DNA from: Kitasatospora papulosa
GTDB taxonomy: Bacteria; Actinomycetota; Actinomycetes; Streptomycetales; Streptomycetaceae
NCBI RefSeq assembly: GCF_000717245.1
Contig: NZ_JNYQ01000008.1
Location: forward strand, 1-64,000
Reading direction: 5' to 3'
Length of the DNA stretch: 64,000 bases
Part shown: positions 1 through 10,509 of the stretch, in pieces
Numbering within the stretch: position 1 is the first letter of the stretch
Layout: the number at the start of each line of letters is the position of its first letter
Made by a program: the position numbers and the translations under genes
Notes under the pieces: generated by a model
What the model saw: only the letters and a program-made list of their open reading frames with translations
What the model was told of the DNA's origin: nothing
Database searches by the model: none

Positions 1-1002
1 GGCCGTACCGTTGCAGTCGTACAACTGCACCGCCGTACCGTTCGCCACCGCACCCCCGGCCACATCCACACACTTCCCCGCCAGACCCGTGATGGGGCCT
101 CCGCCGCCCGGCTGGCCGCTGTCGCTGCTGACCCGGACGTAGTCGACGAGGAGCTGCTGCGGGAAGACCGTGCTTCCGTCGGGGTCGCCGGGCCAGTACC
201 CGCCGACCGCGAGGTTCAGGATGACGAAGAAGGGCTTGTCGAAGACCCACTGCCTCCCGCCGAGGTCGGCGGGGGTGCGGCGCTGGTAGACCGTGCCGTC
301 GACGGACCAGGTGATGGCGTTCGGGCTCCAGTCGACCGCGAAGGTGTGGAACGCGTCGGCGAACGCCTGCCCGCCCGGCAGGGAGTATCCGGCGCCGATG
401 CCCCCGCTGCCGGAGTAGCCGGGGCCGTGCAACGTGCCGTGCACGGTGCCCGGTTCGAAGCCGACGTTCTCCATGATGTCGATCTCACCGCTGTTGGGCC
501 AGCCGACGCTGCCGATGTCGCTGCCCAGCATCCAGAAGGCGGGCCATATGCCCTGTCCGCGCGGGATCTTCATCCTGGCCTCGACACGGCCGTACGTGGT
601 GCTGAACTTGCCGGAGGTGTTCAGCCGGGCGGAGGTGTACTCGCACCGCCCGTACCAGCACTGGTAGTTGCCCGGGTTCTCCTTGCGGGCGGTGATGACC
701 AGGTGCCCCTGGCCGTCGAGGACGGCGTTGCGGTTGCCGGCGGTGTAGTACTGCCGCTCGTGGTTGTTGACGTTGTCGCCGGTCTCGATCTGCCACTTCG
801 CACCGTTCACGGCCGAGCCCGCGGCGCCGTCGAACTCGTCGGAGAAGGTGACGGCGGCCGCTGCCGTCGTGCCGGCGGACTGCTCGGCCGCCGTGGTGAC
901 GGGGGTGGGCGCGCTCTGCGCCAGACCGGTCGACATGGTCGCGAGGCCGAGCGCCATGGCGAGGGACAGGATCAGGCGCCGAGGCAGGCGGGGGGATCTC
1001 AT
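1..1002 (-). CDS. Secreted GH16 endo-beta-1,3-glucanase with C-terminal CBM13, partial
   Basis: A secreted glycoside hydrolase family 16 enzyme expected to cut beta-1,3-glucans such as laminarin or fungal wall glucan outside the cell. It starts at ATG 1002 behind a GGGAG ribosome site and reads to the window edge without a stop (334 codons), so the 3' end is missing. Residues 1-30 are a signal peptide ending near AQS-A. The GH16 domain covers about 52-292 and holds the family signature GEIDIMENV at 172-180 (nucleophile E173, D175, acid/base E178). A QPGGGG linker at 297-302 leads into the start of a ricin-type CBM13 (GKCVDVAGG, QLYDCNG). The family and architecture are clear; exact linkage specificity is inferred. 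No neighbour is co-directional. Confidence 0.93.
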   Translation of the reverse strand, partial: MRSPRLPRRLILSLAMALGLATMSTGLAQSAPTPVTTAAEQSAGTTAAAAVTFSDEFDGAAGSAVNGAKWQIETGDNVNNHERQYYTAGNRNAVLDGQGHLVITARKENPGNYQCWYGRCEYTSARLNTSGKFSTTYGRVEARMKIPRGQGIWPAFWMLGSDIGSVGWPNSGEIDIMENVGFEPGTVHGTLHGPGYSGSGGIGAGYSLPGGQAFADAFHTFAVDWSPNAITWSVDGTVYQRRTPADLGGRQWVFDKPFFVILNLAVGGYWPGDPDGSTVFPQQLLVDYVRVSSDSGQPGGGGPITGLAGKCVDVAGGAVANGTAVQLYDCNGTA

Positions 1003-1526
1003 GCCTCTCCCTTCGGGGAGGGTGATGGACAGACATGGACATGTCATATCCGAGTGGGTCGTGCGGGGACCACACCGAGCCCTCTCCGCACGCCCCTGCC
1101 GGCAGGCAGGGGGGACGGCGGGCGGAGGGACTTAGTTCACTACGTGATTTAAGGAATGAAGGCCGAGCATGTCAAGGGCTTGGTATGGACCGGGACCGCG
1201 TACACCTCTTGGCGCCTCACGCCACGGCCGGCGCGCGGTCGGCCGGAATGCGGTCGCGGGGCCGGGGCCGGGATGCGACCGGCCCGGGCGGCTGCCTCGG
1301 TGTGCGCGGACGGGGGCGGCACGGATCTGTTCGGTGTGCGGCAATGGCCGTTCACGTCGTGGAGACTTGAGAGACTGGCGGCAGCCGCCGCCGGTGGAAG
1401 GCGTCAGCCGGCGCGCGGAGGCTGCGAGAGCTGCTCCGCGTCCCGCTGGAGCACCGGACCGAGGTCGACGAGGGGGCCACGATCAACACCGCCGAAACGG
1501 GCCGGCACCCGCTGGACTCCACCAGC
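1003..1526. other. Promoter region of the GH16 gene and ORF-poor stretch
   Basis: No convincing complete gene lies here. At 1137-1147 a short inverted repeat (TCAC, TAC spacer, GTGA) sits in an unusually AT-rich patch (about 1130-1165) and is a candidate operator or promoter for the glucanase, read leftward. From 1371 to 1526 the frame that leads into the next ORF already has strongly GC-biased third positions although it contains no ATG, GTG or TTG. This suggests the downstream gene once began further upstream. No CebR-type box (TGGGAGCGCTCCCA) was found. Confidence 0.4.
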
Positions 1527-2231
1527 GTGATGAACGCGAAGAGGACCGTCCTGGAGCTCCTCGGCCGCGCGGGCATGTTCCCGGGAGAGGCCGAGGAACT
1601 CGTCGCCCTCGTGGAGGCCGGGGCGATCGCCGGCGCGCACCACGAGATCGGGAAGCCGCGGGACGCCCCCGCCGGCAGCGGTGAGGCGTACGGCAGCGGC
1701 TGGCGTGACGGCGCGCTGGCCACGAGCGACGAACTCGGCCACGCCGCCGAGCGTGCCCTCGAACGTGCTCTCGGCCCGGCGCTGTCCGGATCGTCCGGGG
1801 CCGTCGCCCGGGACCGTCACCCGGTGGGGAGGGTGGACGTGGAACGTGCGAAGGTCGCCGTGATACCGCTCTACCTCGAGTTCAGCGACCTGTCGGAGCT
1901 CGACCCCGAGGTCTCCGACGAGGTCCTGACCGCAGTGCTCGGCACGATGAACGTCGTGGGCCGGGTCGGGTACGCCGGACAGCTCGAACAGTTCACCGCC
2001 TCCGGCCGGGAGCGTCTGGCCCGGCTGTACGCCCACTACGGGCCACGCGGCCACATCGCCGTACACGGCCGCTACTCCCTCCTCCACTCCCCCACGAGCA
2101 TCGCCGTCCTCGAACGGCTGGCCGCCGCCGGGCCGGCGCTCCGGGCGGAGTGGGAGCACGCCGAACTGCCCCCGGCCTGGCTGGACGGTCTGGCCACCGC
2201 CTGGGAGGCGTCGGAGGCACCGCCGGCCTGA
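1527..2231 (+). CDS. Hypothetical protein, possibly 5'-truncated
   Basis: I do not recognise this protein. The first usable start is GTG 1527 (or ATG 1530), giving about 234 residues, but neither has a clear ribosome site. The same frame is open and coding-like back to a TGA at 1368, with a plausible helical sequence (LRELLRVPLEHRTEV) before any start codon. The N-terminal third looks like a compact helical unit (AKRTVLELLGRAGMFPGEAE). The C-terminal two thirds are acidic and helical and end in Trp-containing segments. There are no membrane spans, signal peptide or known catalytic motif. It may be a decayed gene that lost its 5' end, or a genuine protein using a rare start. Confidence 0.5.
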   Translation: MMNAKRTVLELLGRAGMFPGEAEELVALVEAGAIAGAHHEIGKPRDAPAGSGEAYGSGWRDGALATSDELGHAAERALERALGPALSGSSGAVARDRHPVGRVDVERAKVAVIPLYLEFSDLSELDPEVSDEVLTAVLGTMNVVGRVGYAGQLEQFTASGRERLARLYAHYGPRGHIAVHGRYSLLHSPTSIAVLERLAAAGPALRAEWEHAELPPAWLDGLATAWEASEAPPA

Positions 2232-2281
2232 GACCCGCCATCTCTCCGCCCGGGAGGAGGGACCGGAGCGGGCGCCGGCGT

Positions 2282-3898
<1,617 letters not shown>

Positions 3899-4000
3899 GT
3901 CGTCCGCCCTCCCTGCCCGGCGGCGTACCGGGCGGCGTCACCCTACCTCCGGGGACAACCGTGGTTGTCGACGGGGTCCCCCGGCGTCTACGGTGCACCC

Positions 4001-4819
4001 ATGGCAGTGGAGACCCCGGCGAGCTCCGAGCAGGAGGAGCTGGCCGAACGCGCACGACAGGCCGTCGCCGAGGCCGCCCGGAAGCTCGTCCTCGGCGCCC
4101 CCGGGCCGCAGGACGGCCAGGAGGATCCGGACGCCCCGCGGAGCGACGCCCTGGCGTCCCTGCGTGCCCTCGCCCACCTGAGCAGGGCCGTGGAGGAGTG
4201 CGCGACCCTGGCCGCCCGCGCCGCGGCCCAGGAGGGCGCGGGCTACCCGCAGCTGGGAAGAGCCTGGGGGGTCAGCCGCCAGGGGGCCCGCAAGCGCTGG
4301 CCCGGCCTCGTCTTCACCGCACGCCCCGCATCACGACCGCTACCCCACGACCAGACCCGGAGCTCGCTCATGAACGGCCTCGCCCCCCGCACGTACACCG
4401 TCCTGCTCGTCGAGGACGACATGGCCGACGCCATGCTGATCGAGGAGGCGCTGACGGAGCACGGGATGGCCAGGGGCATCCAGCGGGCCGACGACGGGGT
4501 CGCGGCGCTCGAGTACCTCCGCGACCCGCACACCGACCGGCCGGACCTGATCGTCCTGGACCTGAACATGCCGCGTATGAACGGCCGCGAGCTGCTGAAC
4601 GTCCTCAAGAAGGACACCGCGCTGTCCAGCATCCCGATCGTCGTGCTGACCACGTCGGCGGCGCCGGACGACGTCGAGGACGCCTACCGTCAGCACGCCA
4701 ACGCCTATGTCACGAAGCCGGTCAACCTCGACGAGTTCATGCAGACCGTCCAGAGCATCGACTCCTTCTTCCTCGACACCGCCACGACGCTTCCGCCGCA
4801 CCCGGGCGACGAGGCCTGA
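4001..4819 (+). CDS. HTH-like protein fused in frame to an Rcp1-type response regulator
   Basis: One open frame from ATG 4001 to 4819 (272 residues) joins two units. Residues 1-123 are an acidic helical protein ending in an HTH-like segment (YPQLGRAWGVSRQGARKRW) of a kind often found as a stand-alone small Streptomyces protein. From M124 (ATG 4370) comes a complete CheY-like receiver of 149 residues with acidic pocket EDD, phospho-acceptor D64 in LDLNMPRMNG and K116 in YVTKP. No stop separates them. A GGAG sits about 9 nt before ATG 4370, so the receiver could also be translated on its own. It is divergent from the CHASE3 kinase, its likely partner. Whether the native product is a fusion or two proteins cannot be told from sequence. 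Confidence 0.85.
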   Translation: MAVETPASSEQEELAERARQAVAEAARKLVLGAPGPQDGQEDPDAPRSDALASLRALAHLSRAVEECATLAARAAAQEGAGYPQLGRAWGVSRQGARKRWPGLVFTARPASRPLPHDQTRSSLMNGLAPRTYTVLLVEDDMADAMLIEEALTEHGMARGIQRADDGVAALEYLRDPHTDRPDLIVLDLNMPRMNGRELLNVLKKDTALSSIPIVVLTTSAAPDDVEDAYRQHANAYVTKPVNLDEFMQTVQSIDSFFLDTATTLPPHPGDEA

Positions 4820-4890
4820 AGCACGCGGGGCCGAGGGCGCGCGTGCGGCCTCCCACGTCCGGAAGGCCGCCCGCGTCGTTCCCGGGCTTC

Positions 4891-7800
4891 CTACTCCGTC
4901 GCCGTCGGCCGCCTCGACGCCGCCGTCGCGTTGTCCAGGCCGTTCAGCGGGCGCAGCCGGTAGGTGTAGGCGTAGTCCTGGTCCGCGAACAGCTTGTACT
5001 CGTCGTGCGTGTGGGCGCCCCAGCTGTCGTCACCGCCCACTCCCATCTGCCGGTGGTTCAGGCGCAGTACGACGTCCTTCCGCGGAGTCAACTGGTAGTC
5101 GTGGCGCGCGCCCGCCGACAGGTCCTCGGGGGTGAAGTACGAGGCGTTGACCTCGAGCAGCGGTTCGCCCGTGGCGAGCAGCCCCCTGCCTGCGCCGTCC
5201 GTCAGCGCCACCCAGCGGACATCCGTCCTGTTGCCGTTCTCCTGCGGGCGGACGTAAGGGGTCCACTGCTCGGCGACGGTGGCGGAGTGGAGGCCCACAT
5301 CGGTGCCGTTGTTGCGGTCCCAGTGGTTCTCCTCCGGGCCGCGGCCGTAGTAGTGCACATGACTGAGACGGCCGGGCAGCAGGAGCAGCGAACCGATCTC
5401 CGGGATGTACGGGAGGCCGGACGCACCCGGGTGCAGGGTGTGGTCGACCTTGATCTCGCCGTTGCCGAAGACCGTGTACGTGGTGGTGTACGCCGACTCC
5501 GTGGTGGTGGGCAGGGTGCCGCTGACGGCGATCTCGACGGCCCGGTCGCGCAGTTCACGGACCTCGAATCCCGTCACCTTGCGATCGCTGCCCGCGTGCC
5601 GCCAGGTGCCGTTCCGGGCGGGCTGACCGTTGCCGATGTCGTTCTCGGTGGGGGCCCGCCAGTAGTTGGGGGCGGGACCCGAGATGATCAGTCGTTCGCC
5701 GCCCGCCTCCCAGGAGGTGATGAGGCCGGTCCTCCTGTCGATCTGCACGGAGAAGTCGTGGCCGGTCACCGTGACCGAGCCGTCGTCGTCCCGGCGGCTG
5801 AGCGTCCGTACGGAGTCCAGCGGCCGGGGCTTCACGGCCGGGCTGCCGGCGTCGAGCGGGAGTTGCTGCCGGGCGACCTCGAATCCGGGCTCGGCCCACT
5901 TCGTGGCCTCCCTGGTGGTGAACGACAGCTCGAGGAAGTACTCGGTGCCCGGAGCGGGGCGGTCGGGCAGGGTGAAGGGGACCGTGATGCCCTTGCTGGA
6001 CAGGGGGGGCGATGTCGAGCTGGGCGCGGGTCAGCCTTCCGCGCCGCACCGCCTTGCCGTCGGCGACGACGGTCCAGTCGGCGTCGAGTTCACGGAGGTT
6101 GGTGAACAGGTACTCGTTGGTGACGGTGAAGCGGCGCGGGTCACCTCCGCCGTCCGCCGTCACATCGATCGCCTGGAGGATCCGTTTGATCTCCGCGGCC
6201 TTGCCTGTGTGCCCGCGGTCCGCCAGGACGATGCCGTCGGCACTGAAACTGCCGTCGTTCGGGTTGTCGCCGAAGTCGCCGCCGTAGGCGCGGAACGTCG
6301 GCTCCGGGGGCCGGACCTCTTCGAGGCCGACGGTGGCGGCGTCGAACCACAGCCGCACGCCCTCGTCGCCGGGGCCGCGTGAGCCGGACGCGAGTTCGGC
6401 CGCGGTCAGGGCCCGGGCGTAGACGTGCGCCCGCCGGACGGTGCCGCTGAACTCGCGGGTAGGGCGGTCCGCGTCGGTGGCGAGGGCGACGGGCGCGTTG
6501 TTGCTGTCGGGGCGCTGGGCGGCGGTCCTGGTGGCCTTGGCCTCGCCGTCGACGTAGAGGGTCAGGGTGGCCGCCGCCGCGTCGAAGACGCCTGCGACGT
6601 GGTGCTCGGTGCCGGTCCAGTTCTGCGGCAGCGCCCAGCTCGCGGTGGTCCACCGGCCGGCGGCGTGGACGAAGAACTCCAGGCTGCCGTCCGTCTGCTT
6701 CAGCGCGTACTGGGTGTCGCCCTTGGCGAGGATGGGCTGGTGACGGCCGGTCACCTTCTGCGTGATCCAGGCCTCCAGGGTCAGTGAACCGGTGATGTCC
6801 AGGCCGGCGTCGTCCCGGAAGACCGTGCCCCCGGAGACCCCCTTGTCACGGTCGAAACGGCCACTGGGAGCGAGGAGCTCGCCGGTCACCTCACCGGGGC
6901 CGGTCTCGGTGAAGAGCGTGCGCGTCGGTGTCGGCCAGGTGAGCGCCTGGTCGGCGAAGTCCCAGATCCAGCCGCCCTGCAGCACGTCGTGGGCGCGGAT
7001 GACGTCCCAGTACTTCTTGAAGTTCCCGCTGGAGTTGCCCATCGCGTGGGAGTACTCGATCAGGACGAAGGGCCGGGTGTCGCCGGTGTCCTCGGCGCGC
7101 TGCTCGACCTGGTCCGGCTTGGTGTACATCTCCGAGCGGACGTCACTGAGGGCGGGCCGGTCGTCGCCCTCGTACTGGATGACCCGCGTGGGATCGTACG
7201 CACGGATCCAGTCGTGCATGGCGACGAAGGCGGAGCCGGTGCCGGCTTCGTTGCCGAGCGACCAGATGACGGCGGAGGCGTGGTTCTTGTCGCGGTGGAC
7301 CATGTTCCTGGCGCGGGCCACGCACGCCTCGGTCCAGTCGGCGTGGTTTCCGGGGTAGCTGTCGCGGATGCCGTGGGTCTCGAGGTTGGTCTCGTCCACG
7401 AGGTACAGGCCGTACTCGTCCGCCAGTTCCAGCCAGAGCGGGTTGTTGGGGTAGTGGGAGGTGCGGACGGTGTTCATGTTCAGCCGCTTGACGACCCCGA
7501 TGTCCTCCACCATGTCCGCACGGGTGAGCGACATGCCCCGGTCGGGGTGCATCTCGTGCCGGTTCGTGCCACGCAGGGACACGGGCTTGCCGTTGATGCG
7601 CATCAGGCCGTCGACGATCGCGAACTCGCGGAAGCCCACCCGGTGCGACAGTGTCTCGGTCACCTTGCCGGCGGGGTCGCGCAACCGCAGTACGGCGGTG
7701 TACAGGTTCGGGTGCTCGGCGGACCACAGTGCGGGTTTCGGGACGGCCTTGGAGGCGCGCACGGTCACGTCGTCACCGGCCCGGGCGGCACCGAGGCCGG

Positions 7801-8836
7801 CGGTCTGCCGCAGCGGCCGGGACCAGACGGGGTGTCCGGCGGCGTCGTAGAGCTGGGTCTCGACGGTGTACTCCCCCTTCCCCGGCGGGTTGTCGCCGTA
7901 GGCTCGCACGGAGGCGGTGACGGACAGCTCGGCTGCCGTCCAGCCGTCGCTGAGCGGGGTGTCGAGCTTGAAGTCCCGCAGATGGACGGTGGGGGTGGAG
8001 AAGAGGTGGACCGAGCGGAAGATCCCGCTCAGCCTGATCATGTCCTGGTCCTCCATCCAGTCACCGTCGGAGAAGCGGTAGACCTCCACGGCGATCTGGT
8101 TGCGGCCCGGCCGCAGATGCGGGGTGATGTCGTACTCGGCGGAGGTGTAGGAGTCCTCCCGATAGCCGACCGGCACCCCGTTGATCCACACGTAGTGTGC
8201 GGACTTGACCCCTTCGAAGTGCAGGAAGACCCGCCGACCGTCCCAGCTCCGCGGCACGGTGAAGGTGCGGCGGTACTGGCCGACGGGGTTGTACCGGGTG
8301 GGCGCGTACGGCGGCTGCGCCTCCTCGCCCAGCCCGTTGGGTCCGGCCCAGGGATACGTGATGTTGGAGTAGATCGGGAAGTCGTAGCCGTGCAGCTGCC
8401 AGCACGACGGCACCGGGACGGTGTCCCAGGAACGGTCGTCGAGGTCGGTGCGGTGGAAGTCGGGGTCCCGGTCGTCGGGACAGTCCGCGTAGGCGAACTT
8501 CCACGTCCCGTCGAGGTCGAGCCGCCACGGGGACCGTGTCCGGTCACCGGTCAGGGCCGCGTCCACGTCCGCGTACGGCATGAGTGTGGTGTGGGGCGGC
8601 TCCGAACCGATGTCGAAGATCGCGATGTTGTTGTTCCACTCCGGATGGCCGTCGGCCGTGGGACCCCAGCCGGCGGAGGCGGGATCGGCGTGTGCCGTCG
8701 CTCCGGCGGACACGACGGCCGGGAGGGCGGAGAGGGCGAGCGCGCCGAAACCCGCCGCACCGCCCTCCAGGATCCGGCGACGGCTGACACTCCGGGACGG
8801 GTGGACCGGCTGGTGGGGGGAGGACGGGTGCTGCAT
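4891..8836 (-). pseudogene. Secreted GH2 beta-galactosidase with LamG insert, frameshifted
   Basis: A giant Tat-exported LacZ-type beta-galactosidase starting at ATG 8836. Residues 19-21 (RRR) and the hydrophobic stretch that follows form the Tat signal. GH2 sandwich and TIM-barrel domains follow, with acid/base E530 in WSLGNEAG and nucleophile E594 in VLIEYSHAMGN. A LamG/concanavalin-like domain (about 660-820) is inserted, then the Bgal small-chain domain comes at the C-terminus. The frame breaks near residue 942 at a G7 run (6003-6009 on the plus strand). Read as six G, it becomes LDIAPLSSKGITVPF and continues without interruption to the stop at 4891, giving 1314 residues. The unrepaired upstream frame runs on to 5555 as unrelated sequence. 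It is either a real frameshift or a homopolymer sequencing error; both catalytic glutamates lie upstream of the break. Confidence 0.9.
6003..6009. other. G7 homopolymer carrying the frameshift
   Basis: Seven consecutive G on the plus strand (C7 in the gene). Removing one base fuses the two halves of the beta-galactosidase into a single uninterrupted protein, and the total span of 3946 nt is exactly one base over a multiple of three. Confidence 0.9.
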
Positions 8837-9091
8837 GGCTGAGGACCCCTCGGGATGACCGTGCCGCGTGCGTCGGTGCGGCGCGTGGGCGTGTCGTGTT
8901 CCGTGCGGTGCCGTCGGTGTACCGGGCGTGATCTCAGGGACCGGACCTGCCCCGGTGGCCGCGTGCGCCCGTCCGGCCGTGTCCGCCGCCCTGCCCGGCG
9001 CTCCTGGTTCTCATGTCAATGCGGCTCCTCGTGGGGAAGTTGCCTCTTCGTCACGTTCGAGATCTCGTCATGCGTCCGAAATCCTGCCGAG

Positions 9092-9121
9092 ACGGTAGTG
9101 ACGCGTGATGCGGGGTGTCAA
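9092..9121 (-). promoter_or_regulatory. Predicted vegetative promoter of the beta-galactosidase gene
   Basis: On the minus strand TTGACA (9121-9116) and TACCGT (9097-9092) are separated by 18 nt, a good match to HrdB-type promoters. Transcription would start near 9085, leaving an unusually long leader of about 250 nt before ATG 8836. A 10-bp palindrome CGAGATCTCG lies at 9058-9067, just downstream of the predicted start, where a repressor could bind. The rest of the 8837-9223 gap contains no gene. Confidence 0.55.
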
Positions 9122-9223
9122 CGGTCGTGCACGGCGGGTGTTCCCCACGGGTCCGCCACGACGCCGACGGGGGCGCCGGCGCCGTGGACGCGGCCCGCGC
9201 GGCGGAGGGCGCCGGAGCACGCC

Positions 9224-9258
9224 GACAGGCCGGCCCGGTCGTACCGGGCCGGCCTGTC
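9224..9258 (-). terminator. Perfect 16-bp stem terminator after the alcohol dehydrogenase
   Basis: The arm GACAGGCCGGCCCGGT (9224-9239) is followed by the 3-nt loop CGT and the exact reverse complement (9243-9258). It lies 41 nt beyond the stop of the dehydrogenase gene read leftward. There is no T tract, as is usual in Streptomyces. Confidence 0.8.
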
Positions 9259-9298
9259 AGGGAAGCGGTCGCACCGCCCGGCAGGCGGGCGGGGAGCG

Positions 9299-10339
9299 TC
9301 AGATGGTCGCGGCGTCGATCACGAAGCGGTACCGGACGTCGCTGTTCAGCACACGCTCGTAGGCCTCGTTGATCTCGGACGCGCCGATCAGTTCGATCTC
9401 GGCGCCGAATCCGTGCTCGGCGCAGAAGTCCAGCATGTCCTGGGTCTCCTGGATGCCGCCGATGCCGGAACCCGAGAGGGACTTCCGTCCGCCGATCAGG
9501 GAGAAGAGGTTGACGGAGATGGGCTCCTCGGGGGCGCCGACGTTCACCAGCGCACCGTCCGTCTTGAGGAGGGAGAGGTAGGCACCGAAGTCCAGCGGCG
9601 CGGACACCGTGGACAGGATGATGTCGAACGTGCCGCGAAGGGTCTCGAAGGTCTTCGGGTCACTGGTGGCGTAGTAGTGGTCGGCTCCGAGCTTCAGGCC
9701 GTCCTCCTGCTTGCGCAGGGACTGCGAGAGGACGGTCACCTCGGCACCCAGGGCGTGCGCGATCTTGACGCCCATGTGACCGAGGCCGCCCATGCCGACG
9801 ACTGCGACCTTCTTGCCGGGTCCGGCGTTCCAGTGCTTCAGCGGGGAGTACGTGGTGATGCCCGCGCAGAGCAGCGGCGCGGCCTCGTCCAGGGCCAGGC
9901 CGTCGGGGATGCGGAGGGTGTACTTCTCGTCCACGACGATGTGCGTGGAGTAACCGCCGTAGGTGGGGTCACCGTTCTTGTCGAGGGCGTTGTAGGTGCC
10001 GGTGTTGCCCTTGGCGCAGTACTGCTCGAGGCCTGCCTTGCAGTTGTCGCACTCCCGGCAGGAGTCGACCATGCAGCCGACACCCACACGGTCGCCCACG
10101 GCGAACTTGGTGACGCCGGAACCGGTCTCCGTGACGACGCCGGCGATCTCGTGGCCGGGGACCATCGGGAAGATGCCCTCGCCCCAGCCGTCCCGGGCCT
10201 GGTGGATGTCGGAGTGGCAGATGCCGGCGAACTTGATGTCGATCAGGACGTCGAACTCGCCGACCGCCCGACGCTCGACGGTGGTGCGCTCCAGCGGAGC
10301 CTTCGCCGAGGGGGCGGCGTACGCGGCGACAGTGGTCAT
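9299..10339 (-). CDS. Zinc-dependent NAD(P) alcohol dehydrogenase
   Basis: A cytosolic medium-chain dehydrogenase (346 residues) of the cinnamyl-alcohol-dehydrogenase/YahK branch, interconverting alcohols and aldehydes. The start at ATG 10339 is chosen for the AGGAG box about 10 nt upstream; a longer frame to 10411 has no such site. The GroES-like half carries catalytic zinc ligands C41 (CHSDIH), H63-E64 (GHEIAGVV) and C158, and structural zinc cysteines 94, 97, 100 and 108. The Rossmann motif GMGGLGHMG is at 182-190. NADP preference is typical of this branch but is inferred. The gene is divergent from an XRE regulator, an arrangement that suggests control by it, and ends in a strong hairpin. 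Confidence 0.95.
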   Translation of the reverse strand: MTTVAAYAAPSAKAPLERTTVERRAVGEFDVLIDIKFAGICHSDIHQARDGWGEGIFPMVPGHEIAGVVTETGSGVTKFAVGDRVGVGCMVDSCRECDNCKAGLEQYCAKGNTGTYNALDKNGDPTYGGYSTHIVVDEKYTLRIPDGLALDEAAPLLCAGITTYSPLKHWNAGPGKKVAVVGMGGLGHMGVKIAHALGAEVTVLSQSLRKQEDGLKLGADHYYATSDPKTFETLRGTFDIILSTVSAPLDFGAYLSLLKTDGALVNVGAPEEPISVNLFSLIGGRKSLSGSGIGGIQETQDMLDFCAEHGFGAEIELIGASEINEAYERVLNSDVRYRFVIDAATI

Positions 10340-10448
10340 GCGGAATTCTCCTAAGGAGGGGTCCTGCGCCCGGCAGCCTTCGGTCCGGGCACGTCCTCCA
10401 GCCTGCCCCACCTCGCGGTGTTCACCCAGGCCACGGTTGTGCCTACGA

Positions 10449-10467
10449 CCAGTGGTCCTACTACTGG
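10449..10467. promoter_or_regulatory. Imperfect palindrome in the adh/XRE divergent promoter
   Basis: CCAGTGGT and ACTACTGG form inverted arms (one mismatch in eight) around CCT, midway between the divergent dehydrogenase and XRE regulator genes. It is a candidate operator for the XRE protein. The core GGTCCTAC also occurs in the GntR operator at 12452-12480, so cross-regulation is possible. Confidence 0.45.
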
Positions 10468-10509
10468 CGGGGTCAGGATGGTGTGCGTACGACCGTGGAT
10501 ACTGGACAC

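Noticed and set aside
6989..8842. Long plus-strand frame (617 codons) opposite the beta-galactosidase
   Set aside because: It lies wholly antisense to a gene with clear GH2 motifs; long antisense frames are common at this GC content, and its sequence is low-complexity Val/Gly/Arg without motifs.
9299..10411. Longer start for the alcohol dehydrogenase at 10411
   Set aside because: The extra 24 residues are not like the family N-terminus, while ATG 10339 has a good ribosome site.
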